This document shows positions 37,765 through 51,000 of a DNA stretch of 64,000 nucleotides, one piece after another. Origin of the DNA: Cinclus cinclus. Lineage: Eukaryota > Chordata > Aves > Passeriformes > Cinclidae. Position 1 is the stretch's first letter; every line of letters starts with the position of its first letter. The stretch covers positions 51,251,101 to 51,315,100 of the forward strand of contig NC_085051.1 of assembly GCF_963662255.1 (NCBI RefSeq), given 5' to 3'. The position numbers and the translations under genes were made by a program. The notes beneath the pieces are model-generated. The model saw only the letters and a list, made by a program, of their open reading frames with translations. It ran no database searches and was not told the DNA's origin.

Positions 37765-40700
37765 CCTGGTATTTATTTCTCATTCTCTTTTGTTTAAAAT
37801 GCTCTTTCTATCCAAGCAGGGAGCAGAGGGCTGAGACTGCCACATCCCTGATCATTCTTGCCCAACTAACATCAACTATTAATGCAAACAGCTCATAAGA
37901 TCAGCAGATATGGATGTGATTTGTATAATTTTAGTTTTTCTTGCAGGTATTGAATTTACAGTCAGAAATTGAGAGCTGTTGGCCAACAGCATCACAACAG
38001 GAGACCCTGCAGACTACAGTCTAGGAGCTAGCTGTTCAGCAATAGGTGCTCCAACACTGTTGTATCCAGCTCCCTTGGGTTTTTTCAACATTAAGTTCCA
38101 AACAAGTTTTGGAAATTCCCTTTTGGTAGTGAAAAAGGAGAAGCAGTTGGATGTAGATACAGCACTGATTTGAGGCATGGAGATGACAGTGGGATCCTTA
38201 AACAATTTCTGTCCCTTCTAGGTACTGAGTAGACGTGACACAGAAAAAAAAAACCACTTGAAGACTTTTCAACTAAGAGTGATTGTCAATACGGGAAAGG
38301 TTTTTTTAAACTTGGTAAGTACCTGCTTACTTTTGGGAAATCAACACTTTTGAAATTTTAAAAGCATCCTCCCAAGAGTGCTACACAGAGGCATAAACAC
38401 ACTACTGTAGTTTCCAACTCAGATAAAGGATCAGAATTGCATGTTTTATTTACTCTCTTTTGATAGAAAGCAATGGTATCTCAAAACAAATGAACTGCTT
38501 TCTAATAGCAAATAGTTTTGGTGTCCCTGAGATCCTGGTCACAACTAAGGGTTTTGAACTACCTTCTCAATAAGATTTTCCAGTCAGTTTTGCCTCTACC
38601 TTTTAACATTTCCCCCCTTATCTTCCCAGCTTACTTTTGAGAATATCATGGGAAACTGTTTTAAAGCCAAGATTTATGGCATCTACTTCTCCCCTATCCA
38701 CAAGATGTCTTTTCCTGTCACCTAAACCTTCTGGCACTGAAGAGTTTCATTTGAGAAGGTCAAATTTAAGCTACTTTGCAAAGAGGAAGTTGTTGAAACA
38801 GACTCCTGAGCTAGTCTGTGAAAACACAATTTTGTTGAGCTTTATGGAAAAAATATGTATTTTATAAATATAAAATGGTTCCCAAATGGGCTCCTGCTTC
38901 TCCTTATCTGACCAGAGGTCAAAACCAGCAGTTGCTGATATTTTGAGACATCACTCCTGCTATTGGGGAAGCTAGGCTTAATTTCTGGTACCCACATTTA
39001 GTATAAAAACCGTTTAGACCACCCCATAATTCATAAAATTTTCTGTTATTTGAATTTTTGGACTCAAAATTTTAATGGTATATTTTCTGATAGGAGATTA
39101 AAACCTGTGGATCACCAAGCCTACAGAGAAAACAGAGTAATGCAAATGCAGCTCTGGCAGATTAATGTAATTCTGATTCCCTCTTTTCTGTCCCCAAAAT
39201 GCTTGCTGTGATGGGTTCATATTAATAAGTAAACTTTTATTTTACTCCAGTTAAATGTTAGAACACCCTGGGAGTGCAGGAGCAAAGTTACATCTATGTT
39301 TCTATTAATTGCATGCAGTACATCAATGAGCAGAATTTTAATAGAGCTGAAAACCTCAGAATGAGTAGGGAAAATATCAGTCACAACTGAAAAATAAATC
39401 AGAGCAACCTCTGGCTCTGGGCAGTGCCTTGCACTTTAATCTTTTCTTGGCAGAGTTCAGAGATTTTCATTATGTGGAAAATACTTATGTTAAGTATTGC
39501 ATATGGCTGTGTGAGAGAGTCATTGCACACCCAGGTCTTTGCTTTTCTGATATACCACAGCCATAATATGGCAGGGCAAAACTCCACATTTTGTAAACAA
39601 GACAAACACAGGCTGCTGGATGAAGGAAGAAATGAAAAATGAGTTGAAGTGTCTTTAAAATATTTGTCATAAATAACACTTGTATGCCAAAGCTGGCCAG
39701 AAAAGAGAAATCTATTAGTCTTTTCTACCTCTTGCTCTTTCACCTTCCCTTGCCTGGCTTTGCAGTTTTCAGGCATCCCTGCTGATGGTAATTGTTCTAA
39801 GGCTGTTGTAGCTTCCATTGCTCTGAAAGTACCATTTCTTTCTAAAGGCATCCAAAGATAAAGAGTACAATCGAGGAGTGTTTTTCAAACTCAAAGGAAG
39901 GGAAAAAGTCATGTTAACAAAAATCACTGGGAAAGGAACACTAAACATTTCTGATTGCAAATTTTGCTTTCCTGTTGCATGTGCCGAAAGATACTGAAAT
40001 CAATGTGAACTGCATGTGCTCAGGATTTTTCTCTGTCTGAGTAGCTGCCCCTCTGAAGGCAAATAGCAGATTTGGCTGGAAAATGATTTTGTTTTCTGGT
40101 TGGAACTCTAAATCGTGTGCAGAAATTCAGCATTAGAACATTGGAATTTTTTCCTTTATACAGATATCTCTCTCCTGACTCGTTGCTCCCCTTCTCTAAA
40201 AAAAATGGGGTGGGAGGGCAGAAAAGGGAGGAAAACTGAATTTAAACCCTAAGTGTTAAAATGCAGGCTTTATGGTGAATTAATTTAATTGAAAACACAT
40301 TATTGCTATTGGGAAGCAGCTCAGACTGTCTATTTCAGCCTGTCTTGAATAAACAGCTTATTCTTTGGAGCACTGGTTTCTAGACATCTATGCTCTGTGA
40401 AGAAGATTTTGATCTAATTTGTATTTGATGAGCTGGGAAGCTGTGAATGACCATATGCGTCATCTTGGGAACACTGTAGCTTTATGCAGTGTTCGACCAG
40501 ACCAAGGATCGATTAGTGACCCAACGGAGGTGTTTTAGAACAGGCAAGGAGAACTCTCTAAACACCATCTGCTCATACTGTTGCTTGTAAAACGATGTCA
40601 CATCTGCTGCTCTAAAAACATTATGCTGATCTCTCCTACAGTACACACGGCTGCTGCGCCGCTCTCGGCTCTGGAACAAGGAGTCAGAGCCACAGTACTG

Positions 40701-42469
40701 GGACAGGAGGTGTTAACTATAGATGAAATTGCACATGGCCTGCTTGGCTTCCATGTCTTGTGAACAAACCATAAATGTCCCCCCCATCCAAAAAAAAAAA
40801 AAAAAAAAAAAAAGAGGTTTCAGCACTCTGCATTTAATTGGTGAAGCTGGGTAAATACTTTGACTGTTAGTCTTTGCTGAGCTACAGCTTGCCCCAGCTT
40901 GGCTGCTGCTGGTACAATTAATGCTACTGCATGCTTCAAACCTAACATGGCTAAGTCATCTCAGAGACTGAGAAGATATTTGAGATAGCTTGATTGGTGG
41001 AAAATGAGATTTGTCTTAGATATCAGATGAAATGAGTTCAGAAGATACTACCATTTCCTTTGACCATCAGATTTTGTAGCTTAGGGTATTTGGCTGCCTA
41101 ACACTTATAAGAGGTGTTATAAAGCTAATTAACCTACCCTGGAAGCTCCAAGTGTACACGCTGGTGCACATCTGCAATACTACTCATTACTACTATACCC
41201 AGAGTGATCATTTCATAATAGTGGTGTATAGGAAAATGGCACTGGTATCAGAGGAGAGAGGTTATAATGATGCAGTAGAAATCCTTGGAAGTACCAAGGA
41301 ACTGCAGACCCAGATAATTAAAGTTTTAGTACTTGGCTTTCCACACTCAAATGCAATTGTTAGGACCTGAGATTATTATACAGTATTGACAGACATAGAG
41401 ACTGTTTTCAGGAATCTGCTGATGAAGGAAAAAGATTGAAGTTGTTAAGGTGTACATTGCTTGCAGTTCAGTGGCTATGCTCACTTCACTTAGTAATGAG
41501 TGTAAACAAGTAAGTCTTAGAATTCTTGTATTTGCCTGGTATCTCTAAATGGTGAAAAGAAGTGAACACCATCTTCTGTCAATCAAATTTATGGTAAAGG
41601 AATTAAGCCATCCATTTTAATACCCATTTTGAGAAAAAAATTTTAGGCTACTGACAACCTGATGGTCACCTCCAATTTGCAAAGCAGAGGGAAACACATT
41701 GTGCGGTGTCATCTGGCAAGAAAGAGGCCAGGATGTCAGGAAAAGTGGCTATGTGGCATTTTCCACTGCTGTATGAGAATCATAAAAGGCCCTAATTATA
41801 TGCTCTGGCATGTAGATGTCATATTAAAGAACTGAAGCATCGGATGTAGTTCACCTTCTTGCTTTCTTCTGATATCCTAGAGATACCACAGCTTCATTAT
41901 ATCAGCTAATGAGGGTAGTTCTACATTGACCCACCTGTCTGAAAGAGCAGGAACTGATCAGAAAATAGGACACAGGAACACTTTTCAGGTGTTTGGCTGC
42001 TGACTTGCTCACTGACCTGGGCAAAGGACCTCATTTTCCTTCTGGTCCCACCTCTTACTCTTTCTCTCTTGGCATATTGCATGCATGAGTCAGTGAAACA
42101 ATATATACTTTCCATTATAATGTATTTGAACCCAAATCTTACTTGTAAACATCACTGTACTGTAAATAGAAGTGAAAGATTTGGTATTCATCCAAGAACA
42201 AAGCAAAAGTCTATTTTTACATCATGGTGGCAGGCTAGAAGGCCTGAAAGAGGACTCAAAACCTTGTATAAAAGAGCTTTGACCTAGAGCAACAAAATCT
42301 TGTCTGCTCTTTCAGCAAGATTCTGTTAGTAGTCAGGTGCCCTAGAAAATGAGAACCTAGAAACTGCCCTAGAAACTTTCATTTAGAATGGGAGATTGGT
42401 TGTGTTTGCTACTGCTCTGGAATTCTACCACAGCTTTTTTTGTGACAGTCTTCCTCTATTCTTACAGAT
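37765..42469. other. Non-coding, nothing further recognised
   Basis: Contains the 24-nt poly(A) run. The minus-strand frame at 39399-39851 (150 codons) is the longest here but has no domain, biased composition or splice boundary that would support it. Confidence 0.5.
40790..40813 (+). repeat. Poly(A) run, 24 nt
   Basis: Uninterrupted A run preceded by a C-rich stretch. No LINE sequence is recognisable immediately upstream, so it need not be a retrotransposon tail. Confidence 0.95.
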
Positions 42470-42600
42470 TTCATAGTTTTCACAGAATATTCTGAGTTGG
42501 AAGGGAACCACAAAGATCTTTGGGTTCAACTTTTAAGAGAATGGCCCATATGGGGATCAAACCCCTTCATGTCTGTGAACTTCAGGTGTGAGAGGCTGTG
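42470..42600 (-). mobile_element. CR1 LINE 3' end, diverged
   Basis: The plus strand shows TCATAGTTTTCACAGAAT, GAGTTGGAAGGGAACC, ACAAAGATCTTTGGGTTCAAC and GGGGATCAAACCCC. This is the usual order of a reverse-complemented avian CR1 tail. It is more diverged than the copy at 34.9 kb, so probably older. No coding part is attached. Confidence 0.85.
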
Positions 42601-43304
42601 ATTTCTAAAGATGCTTCTGCAGTTTCAGTGAGCCATCCCTGTGCTCAGGTATTTGTCTGCAAGAGAACCAATAATGAACAGCAGGAGTCCTCATGGATAA
42701 CAAATAGTAACAGAGCAGAAATTAATATAATTTTCCTTGTTTGTGTTAATGTCTGTGACACTGCGGTTCAGTGGTTACCTTCATGTTCCTTAGCAATTAA
42801 ACAGCATACCTGGATTAGAGATAAACACGAGCCTTTGAATCTTCTCAATATATGAGTGTCTACTCTGGTTATATTTCCTCTTTACAATAGCCATTGTAAT
42901 GATGATTTCTTGTAAGAGGAATGAAAAAGGGTGTTATTCTGTTATTCTACCTTGTGCTTCATTCATATGCATTTTCTAAGGATGTCATCCTTTGTAACAG
43001 TCAATTGTCCCCTTCTGTCTCAAGGGCTATAGAAATTAAATCCTTTAGGGCATGCATTACTTGAAATGAATACTTTGTTTTCAGTTGGTTTTGCTGAGGC
43101 TCCAGGAGGGAACTGAATTGCTTATATGGGGTCAAAATTTGGCCTTTGAGACTAAATCACACAGAAGGGAGTATGACTGCACAGTGACCCTACAGGTGGC
43201 TGAAGCACCAGCCTGAGCCAGGTGATGTCTAGGAAATAAACGGTTGCCTTTGCATCTATCTTCACTGCCGTAGCTTTGCAGGTCCAGCAAATTATTCTCA
43301 GACT

Positions 43305-43500
43305 TGATGTTCAGCAAAGTGAAACGCAAGGTCCTACACCTGGATCAGAGCAACCCCAGGCACACCCACAGGCTTGGCAGAGAACTGATTGAGAGCAGCC
43401 CTGTGGAGAAAGGCTTGGAGGTGATAGTGGATAAAAACTCAATATGAATCAGCAAAATGCACTCACAGCCCAAGAAAACAACTGTGTTCTGAGACAATTA
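43305..43500 (+). mobile_element. CR1 LINE ORF2 C-terminal fragment
   Basis: Plus-strand translation gives a run resembling the end of the CR1 reverse-transcriptase protein: KVLHLDQSNP, then HRLGRELIESSPVEKGLEV and DKNS. Stop codons and substitutions follow, so it is dead. It is in the opposite orientation to the CR1 tail 700 bp upstream, so the two are unrelated insertions. Confidence 0.85.
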
Positions 43501-46500
43501 AGAGAGCCTCTGCAGCTTAGTCAGTCATTTGTATTGATCAGGTTTGCTCATATTTATTTTGTGTGATAGTGACATGGTCTTAAGTGAGAAATGCACAATT
43601 CCTTAGGTTATGTATAAATATAGTTGCAGTGGTGCAGCCAAAAATTGTTTCTAAGACCTCTTGCACACAGAATGTGTACTACCAACAGCTTAATGAAAGA
43701 TGGAAAGAGCTCTTCTAAGAAATAAATTGATTTCCTGTGACCAAGAAAAGTCAATGTCTAATGTTGTGTTATATGGTTCCTTGTGTAGGTAAAAGTAAGT
43801 ATGTGAAGATGAGATATAGCTGGAAAGTTGATCCTCATTTGTGCATTACTGAAGTCATTGAAATGTAATTTTCAGGTTGATTCAAACCCTAAAGTGCTTC
43901 AGACTTACTCAGGTCTGAAGTCATGCTCCTGTATGATTATTTAAGAATTAAATTTTAACCTGGATTTTCTTCCTGGAAGAGGAGTAGTGGTATATAAAGC
44001 TTTCCTGAATCCATTGCTTACCTGGAACAAATGTATTTGAGATAAAATATGTATTAAAAGACACGGGCTAATCTCCTTTCGTACCTGGCTTTCTTTGAAA
44101 CATACCCTAGGAAAAAAATACATTTGTTTGGATCCATCCACATTTCTCTCTGCATTGATCTGTACTTTGATGGACTCTGACAAGCATGTCTTTCCAGTTC
44201 TTAGAAATTTTCCATTGTGTACCCTTTTCAGATATTTCCTGCATGTTTCAGCCCACTGAACTGGTCATATCGTTTCAGTCTAGAAGTATGACATAGTCTC
44301 AAGTTGCACACCCTCCACTACATTGGTGTGGATTTAGAGGTTTGTTTTCCTTTAGTTATAGCATTTTCCTTTCCTGCTTGTTTGTCCAGTGACTTTGAAT
44401 TTAGAGCAATTCATAGAAATGAAAATTTATTTCATCCTGCTGACCAGGTTATTAAAATATTTAGACCACACCAAGGTCATGTCCATCATATTTTGAAATT
44501 GTTTTCATAATTTCATTACCTATTGTAATTCCTTTAACTTCGTTTTAACTTTTTAACTTCCTTTTAACACAATGAAGTATCCTTTTTTTTTTGTGCTAAC
44601 TGTCCAGAAATTCCTCTGCATAAATCTACAGCTGGTTTTTTTTTGTGACATTTCATTTCAGCAGCACCTGTTTGCAAACCAGTAAATACTTGCAGAAATT
44701 TTGATCAGTTCTGAGAAATCTAAAAGTTGAAAATTACTTTAGTGGGTCTGGATGTAACCAATGGTAGGACAGAGGCAGTTGTGAGTTGTGGAAACCTCAG
44801 AGGTCTTCAGAAAACATAATAGACAGGAGGCAATGTCACAGCATTCATCTTCTGAGTCACATTTTTTTTTATTAGGTGCAGTTTTTTTAACCTCAAACTT
44901 TCAGGCATGTTCTTTCATACTCTTCAGGATGTATTACTATACCTCTGCTATCCAGATTTTATATTTAAGTCAATGTAATCTTACAATTTCTTCCTCTCAA
45001 AGATTATCTTCTGCACACGAATAGTAACTTGGCAACTAGAACATGGAACAGTTTTAGGCAATGTTATCTATGTGTATTCAAATGAATATTACATAACCAA
45101 GAACTTTTAAAATATCTTTACATTAATGACACCCAAGACTATACAGTTACGCTTTTGCTCCCTGCTAGGCATGTTTCAGGTGTGGACTAGGCCCTAAATA
45201 AATTGCACTGAACTCAAAGGTTTTGCTTGTAGGAGACATGAATCTGTAGATGAGGCTGAACATGTTTTGCTCTTGTATTTTTTTCTCCCACTCTTTTCTT
45301 TTCTCATGTTTAGCTCTGCAGGCGGAGGCATTGTTTGTTGAGGTAAAATGTCTGGTAATTACTGTGTTTAATTTAAATGACTAGGCTTAGAGCAGACTGA
45401 TGCTTCAGCTGGAGTAGACTGATGCCTACACTAACTGAGTGGAATTACAGAGCACTCAGCAGTGTTTAGTCAGTCAGCACTCGACTGGTTGGAAGTTTCA
45501 CTCTGTACATGTAATCAAGTCCACTGGAAAAGATGCTCTGACAGATGCTTAACTGAAAGTTGATAAAAGCATACCCTGCCATGGGCTTAGACTGAAGCCT
45601 CCTCACCCCTCTGTAGGACAGCTCTCATTGTGGAGCTGTGACACAACACTGTGTGCATACTCCCTGTTTCTTTCCTTCACCTCTTCTTCCTCCAGATAAC
45701 TTTGATAGGTGCCAATTAAAACATCCAAGGACATAAAATCCTAAGCTCAGGTTGCTAAAGTTTGAACAAAATTTTAACACTGGGATGTTTTCCTGTTTGC
45801 TGTAGTCCTCTGTGAAATGAAACAACTTTTTGTTTCTTTGTTTTTAAACTTGAATAGACTTTTTGAAGAATAATGCAGTTGTAGTAACTCCCAGTTTAGC
45901 AGTGTCTGTGTGCATGTATATAGTCTTAAGCAGTAGTTCCTGGACCTTTATTGTTTTAGTGGAATTACAAATAACTCTCTGGAGATATACTAACATATTG
46001 TGTCAGTGCAAGGTTTGGAAGTTCAGGATTCCATACCGTGCCATGCTAGCAAATAACAATTTCCCTTTGCCTTCCTTCACAGGTGTAAATACCTCTTCCT
46101 CATCCAAAGAAAGATACTCATAAGAAAAAATTAAAACCATATTTTTTTTACCAGACCATAGAAGAAAGCTTCCATTTTTTTTTTCCGGTTTTTTGTTTTT
46201 GTTTTATTTATTTATTTATTTATTTTTATTCTTAAGGTTTTGAGGTTGCTTGGGTTTTTTTAGCACATCAAAATAGAAATTATCAACTGATATGCATTAA
46301 TTTCAGACATACAAATATTAGCTACACATTCAGGACGTCAGAGCTCTCAGTAGCACTTAAACACACTAACTGAATATTCTTGTTTAGTGTAGAGGTACCT
46401 GAGCAAGTTCTAAACTAGCGACCTTGAATACCTGAGTGATCTATCACATTGCTCTCTTTACCCTTTTCTGAGTGCCTTGACTGTTCATATCAAGGTGACC

Positions 46501-46807
46501 AGGTCATATATATGCTTCATTGCAGTGCAGGAATAACCTTGTTTGATCTTGTAAAGCCATCCTCCAGACATCAAAATAAAAGGACTAGGGAATTGTATTT
46601 TGTTGGTTTTTTTTACCTCCCGTACCTTCTACAGCTGGTTTCTTGAGCAACTAAAAATAAACCTTCCCTGTTTTTTCCCACCCTGGAGAAAAGTTTGTTT
46701 ATGTGGTAATAGCCCACCCAGGAAGACAGAAACACTTTTAAAATAATTGCACTAGTGCATAAGTACTTGTCATATACCACCCAAATAAAATATTTTAGAG
46801 AGCTCAC
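43501..46807 (-). other. Probable intron downstream of the coding exon
   Basis: Follows the GTGAGC donor at 46807. It contains the ATTT repeat and T-rich tracts. No acceptor with a protein-like continuation was identified here, so the next exon is probably further left or outside what can be recognised. Confidence 0.45.
46205..46229 (+). repeat. (ATTT)n microsatellite in T-rich tract
   Basis: About five ATTT units within a T-rich stretch (46140-46260). It lies in the predicted intron downstream of the coding exon. Confidence 0.85.
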
Positions 46808-47734
46808 CATGCTTGTACTTCTAGGAAGAGATGCAGATTTTGTGGCTGGCATTCCTTTGCTTTGAGAAATCATAATTTCTACTGGCAAGCCAGGTCTTGT
46901 TCTGCATGAGACACCATTATCAAATGACCTGAGAGAGGGACTTGTATCCAGGGACAATGATTTCTCTAATTTGTGTGGTCGTGCTCCAGCCACGATGTCG
47001 TCACTTCTCAGAGTCTCTAAGTCTACTTCTTCATGGGTCTTCCCATCTAGAATGTTTTCTTTCCAGTTCTCAGAAGACTTTCTCTTAATATGAAAATCAT
47101 CTAGGCTTTTCACGCTGGATGGAAAAGTATTTTTCAGTTTAGCAGCTCGGTATGCCCTCAGGCTCATGGGATCAAGCACTCTGAAAGTAACTTCATTAAT
47201 AAATTGAGAGAATTTGAGCTTAGCTTCTATTTTTTCTTCCACAACAGACAGTGAACTTGATGATCCTTGACTCACCAAGCTCAAGTCAGATGCAGAGGAA
47301 CTGCTTTTCTTGTGAGTCTTCTTCTGCCTCTGGAGTTTTTGGCTTGCATTTCCCACTTCTGATGGATACAGAGAAGAGTGTTCCAGTCCATGAGTTTTTT
47401 CACCCCCTTTCTGACAGTGCTTTGATCGATGGGGTCGATAGCCTTCATCCTTATTTTTGCTTTTAACAAAGCTTTTAGCTTCTGACCTTGTGCTGCCCTG
47501 TAACTCAAAGCTGTCCTCACTGGAGCTGCAGCGTTTTGAGTAACTGTTCATTGTCAAATCTCCAGAGAGGCTCCTCTCTGCACCAGTTCCTACTTCTGGT
47601 GCACGTGCAGCTTTGCATGCACTGCATGATTCTTCTTCACTCACCCTGCCACCCCCCTCTTGCTTGGCTGGACTTGCAGGCGCAGCACCCTCTGGCTTAA
47701 CTGGGGAAATGGAGCCTTTCGACAGCGACTCCAT
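46808..47734 (-). CDS. Coding exon (309 codons) of an unrecognised Ser/Lys-rich protein; probable first coding exon
   Basis: This is the only long, clearly protein-like reading frame in the window. It starts with ATG (47734-47732), has G at +4, and is directly preceded in frame by TAA, so the ATG is a natural start if this is a first coding exon. The frame ends at a strong donor: the codon for M309 is followed by GTGAGC at 46807, and beyond it the translation turns hydrophobic and intron-like. The exon therefore ends in phase 0. The protein is low-complexity and probably disordered. Residues 1-30 are rich in Pro/Ala/Gly, a CSAC motif is at 37-40, Lys/Arg/His-rich stretches are at 86-145, a poly-Ser stretch is at 144-163, a predicted amphipathic helix is near 164-200 (motif KFSQFINEVTFRVLDP), and SLSLD and SASLPRS phosphosite-like motifs are near the end. 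I see no catalytic motif, signal peptide or membrane segment within the exon. A scaffold or cytoskeletal role would fit but is only a guess. An alternative start is an internal acceptor after CCCCAG about 25 nt into the frame. Confidence 0.8.
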
Positions 47735-47819
47735 TTACTTTCGTGTCTGTGTGTCAAATACTGTCACCAAAAGAGGGATTCCCATAAATCCTCTTCTAAC
47801 TTGTTAGACAACAGGCATG

Positions 47820-48010
47820 TCTTTGGAAGGCATAACAGTGCACCCACCGCATTTTGCTCCATATGCACCCCAAATTATGCATATGTTTCATAATTAGATC
47901 AATAGCAAATTCTCATCATTCTAATTAACCATACTAATGAACAGAATCTATAGGACATGCAAATTTTCCAGGCTATTGAGTGTTCGGTGGATGAGCATGG
48001 GCTTTCATTG
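47820..48010. promoter_or_regulatory. Octamer-like motif cluster upstream of the coding exon
   Basis: Within 280 bp upstream (minus-strand sense) of the ATG at 47734 the plus strand contains TTATGCATAT (about 47877), TAATTAGATC, CTAATTAAC and a perfect octamer ATGCAAAT (about 47956). If the exon is a first exon this could be promoter-proximal. No TATA or CpG cluster is seen. Confidence 0.25.
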
Positions 48011-51000
48011 ACCCAAAGCAACATATGATATATTCCTGTTTGTTGAACTGGAAACCTAACTACCACAATGTAGATCAATTCTCACTAAGTAAAGTCTGGG
48101 TTGGTTCTGTTTCAGGGCTTTTTAAAATCCAATAGTAGAGAAGGTCATGCTATATTGTCCTAATGCTACTAGTGTTTGCTGTTCTATTAAAGAAGTTAGT
48201 GACAAATCTGATAGGTCTGCTAGAAAAGCAAACAAAACATGATTCTCACTTTCTACCTGCTTGTGTTTTTTGCCATAACTTTAATTCTAAAATATTTTTA
48301 AGGGTTAGGATCCAAAGCAAGGTACAATATTTCAACATTGTCACTGAGCTTGGAGTAGTAAAAATAAATTGTTTAAGTAAAGATAAGTACCTTGTATGTG
48401 AAATTATTCTCATTTTTCACTGTCTTTATAGGCAGACAAGTCTGAACTGTGAATAATTTCTATTTTTGGTTGTATAAGCAGGAACCTAAGGACAAGTTTA
48501 TGTGAGACTAAAAACTATAGCCTGACTTTATAACCAGTGTGGATATTTGTAGTGTCCCAATGATGTGTTGCCACAGGAAATGACCAGAGAAATTACTGAA
48601 TGATAAATTTGAAAGGGTGTTTTTTTTTAATTTTTTCATCTCTTTATTTTAGCATAAGGGTGAAAGCAATTTACTCCTTTTTATGTGCTGGGATTCAGAC
48701 TCTGCTTACATCACTGTCAAATGCAATGAGTGGAGAAAAAGAAAAGAAGAGACTCATGAGCAGAAAATGGAGTGACCTCCCTTAAACACAGGAGCACATT
48801 CAAAAATATCATGCATAGTTGACAGGTCAACAGCAGCTTGAGCTGAAATGTAGTTCCTCGTGGTTTTGAAGCAGACATTTAGGTCCCTCATTACAAGGCA
48901 CTTTATTACTGCCTAGAATTTATTGTCTCCACTTTGGTAATTCCAACACTCATTTAAATCATAGTTCATAAAAGCTCCTGAAGTGTTGCAAATCTCTCAA
49001 ATTAACATAGTAAGTACATTAATTTTGCAAATAACAGGGGCACATGAAGATCCTTTTAACACATCAGAAATCAATTGCTTTTACTGGAATTACTTTTTGA
49101 AATGCTTCCATATTTCTATGGGACTGTGCCATTCCACTGCATGCTACAAACATTATCCTGATCACAGAGATAATGTGGATTAAAATGCATAAATCTTGCT
49201 CACACTGTCTTGTTCTAGATGAATTTACACCTCTCTCACTCGAATGTGAATGCTAACAGTTTAGAGGGCTGACAAATGCTTTCAATTATCAACAAAAAGA
49301 TTTTTCTGACCTTTTCAGTGCAGTCAGGGAACAATACAACACTACTCTCTTCTTGTAAAGCCAGGATTTAGGGACTTCAGTATGTCCAATACAGACTTGT
49401 ACGAACATAATATAACTCTTGAAGCAAACAGGATTCTGAAGTACATAGGGTCTATGCTAATCCATTTCAGGTCTTTCGCCTTCCAGATCCATTAGAGCTT
49501 GGCAAAGTGTGTGTTCTGCAGTTTTAATGGACTTTATTAATAATGCTTGTTAAAGAAAGAGAGCAAGCCTCACCATTGAGCCAGAACCTGCAATGACTTG
49601 TACCTATCTGGACAAGAGCTTTTTCATTCATGAGAGATTGGGCTCTTTTGTACATGAATAAAGCTATGTTAACTACAAGCATAAATTCAGCTATCCATTG
49701 CTCATGAGCAAATTTTAAGGTATGAATTTAAAAAGTCTATGGTACAGCCAATATAAATGGATCATATAATTCTCTTTTGTTGTCAGGAAAGAGCTCTTTT
49801 GTTCAGAGAGATGTTATTTGCATAGCAGTAAAATATATGTATAGGTATAGATAGAAATAAATGGGTATAGGTAATTTAGGTAAGGTACATAACTCTTGTG
49901 GTTGTCATACTACTTATACTGCTGCTTCTCTTTGTTCAGGTGATTTCTGCTTAATAACTCTAGACTTATGACACAGACGTACCTGATTATTAAGAAAAAA
50001 ATTATCCACAGCTCCAAAATGAAAAATTATTATTCTTAGATGATACAGACCTTCTCACATCAATCACTATGAATCTTAGAACAGATGCTATCAAACTTTT
50101 TAGTAACAGTAACTATTCAGTGTTCCCTCTTAAATAAATTCACCAAAATATTCTCTAGAGACTAGCTGAATTGCAGAAATTATTTCAATTATGTGTACGA
50201 ATAGAGAAGCTGAATATTAAAACAAAAGATGCTTAAAAATCCGAATGTTTGATATCTTGAACTTTTTAATAGTGGATGTTCATGATTTATTTTCAATATG
50301 TGAAGCGACTTACCTTTTTAAGTGTTCAAATTATTTTACCTCATATATTTAAATCACTTTGAAGACATTGGAGATACAGGGAATTTCCTGTCCCAATGCA
50401 AGCAGGTGTGTCTGTGAATGGCAATACTTTGCTGCAGTAGTCTGGGCTGTAATCTTGAAATAAATACCTTCAGAGAGCTCAAATTCTTCTGTTCTTTATT
50501 ACTACAATATGCCTCAGCTAGGTGGATGCTTGCCAGATTACTAAATTCTTCTGAACCTGTCATATTAGCATTAAAATAAACTTAAGAGAAAAGCTATGCA
50601 TTAATTTTGCTGTACTTTAGAAATGGTAGGCACCATTGTAGGAAAAAAACAGAACGCCTGTGCAAATCAAGTGAAAACTGTCTGACCTAAGTGACAGACT
50701 TCACTGTAAATAAGATTGTCCTTTATCATCAGCTGTGTCTTATCTACTTTGTTGACCTCTGCATAGCACCTGCACTTTGGTCTGTAGCTGCCATTAACTG
50801 GCCTTTAAATTAGTAAGGGACTGAACTCTAATTTAGAAAAGGACTGGATTTTTCTATGTACTTCTTTGATACCCAATCTTGCATACTGTGACCCTGATCA
50901 AGGGGACATCTCCAGATACCATCAAGACTCGTTCGTAGGTGAAACATTTCTAGGGACTCGAGTGGATATAGTTTGTAATTTTGTGTGTACACTGGCTACG

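Noticed and set aside
39399..39851. Minus-strand 150-codon frame
   Set aside because: Long by chance; no domain, no composition bias and no matching splice signals.
46613..46807. C-terminal extension of the coding frame to residue 373
   Set aside because: The sequence changes to hydrophobic, intron-like translation exactly after a strong GTGAGC donor, so it is read-through into the intron.
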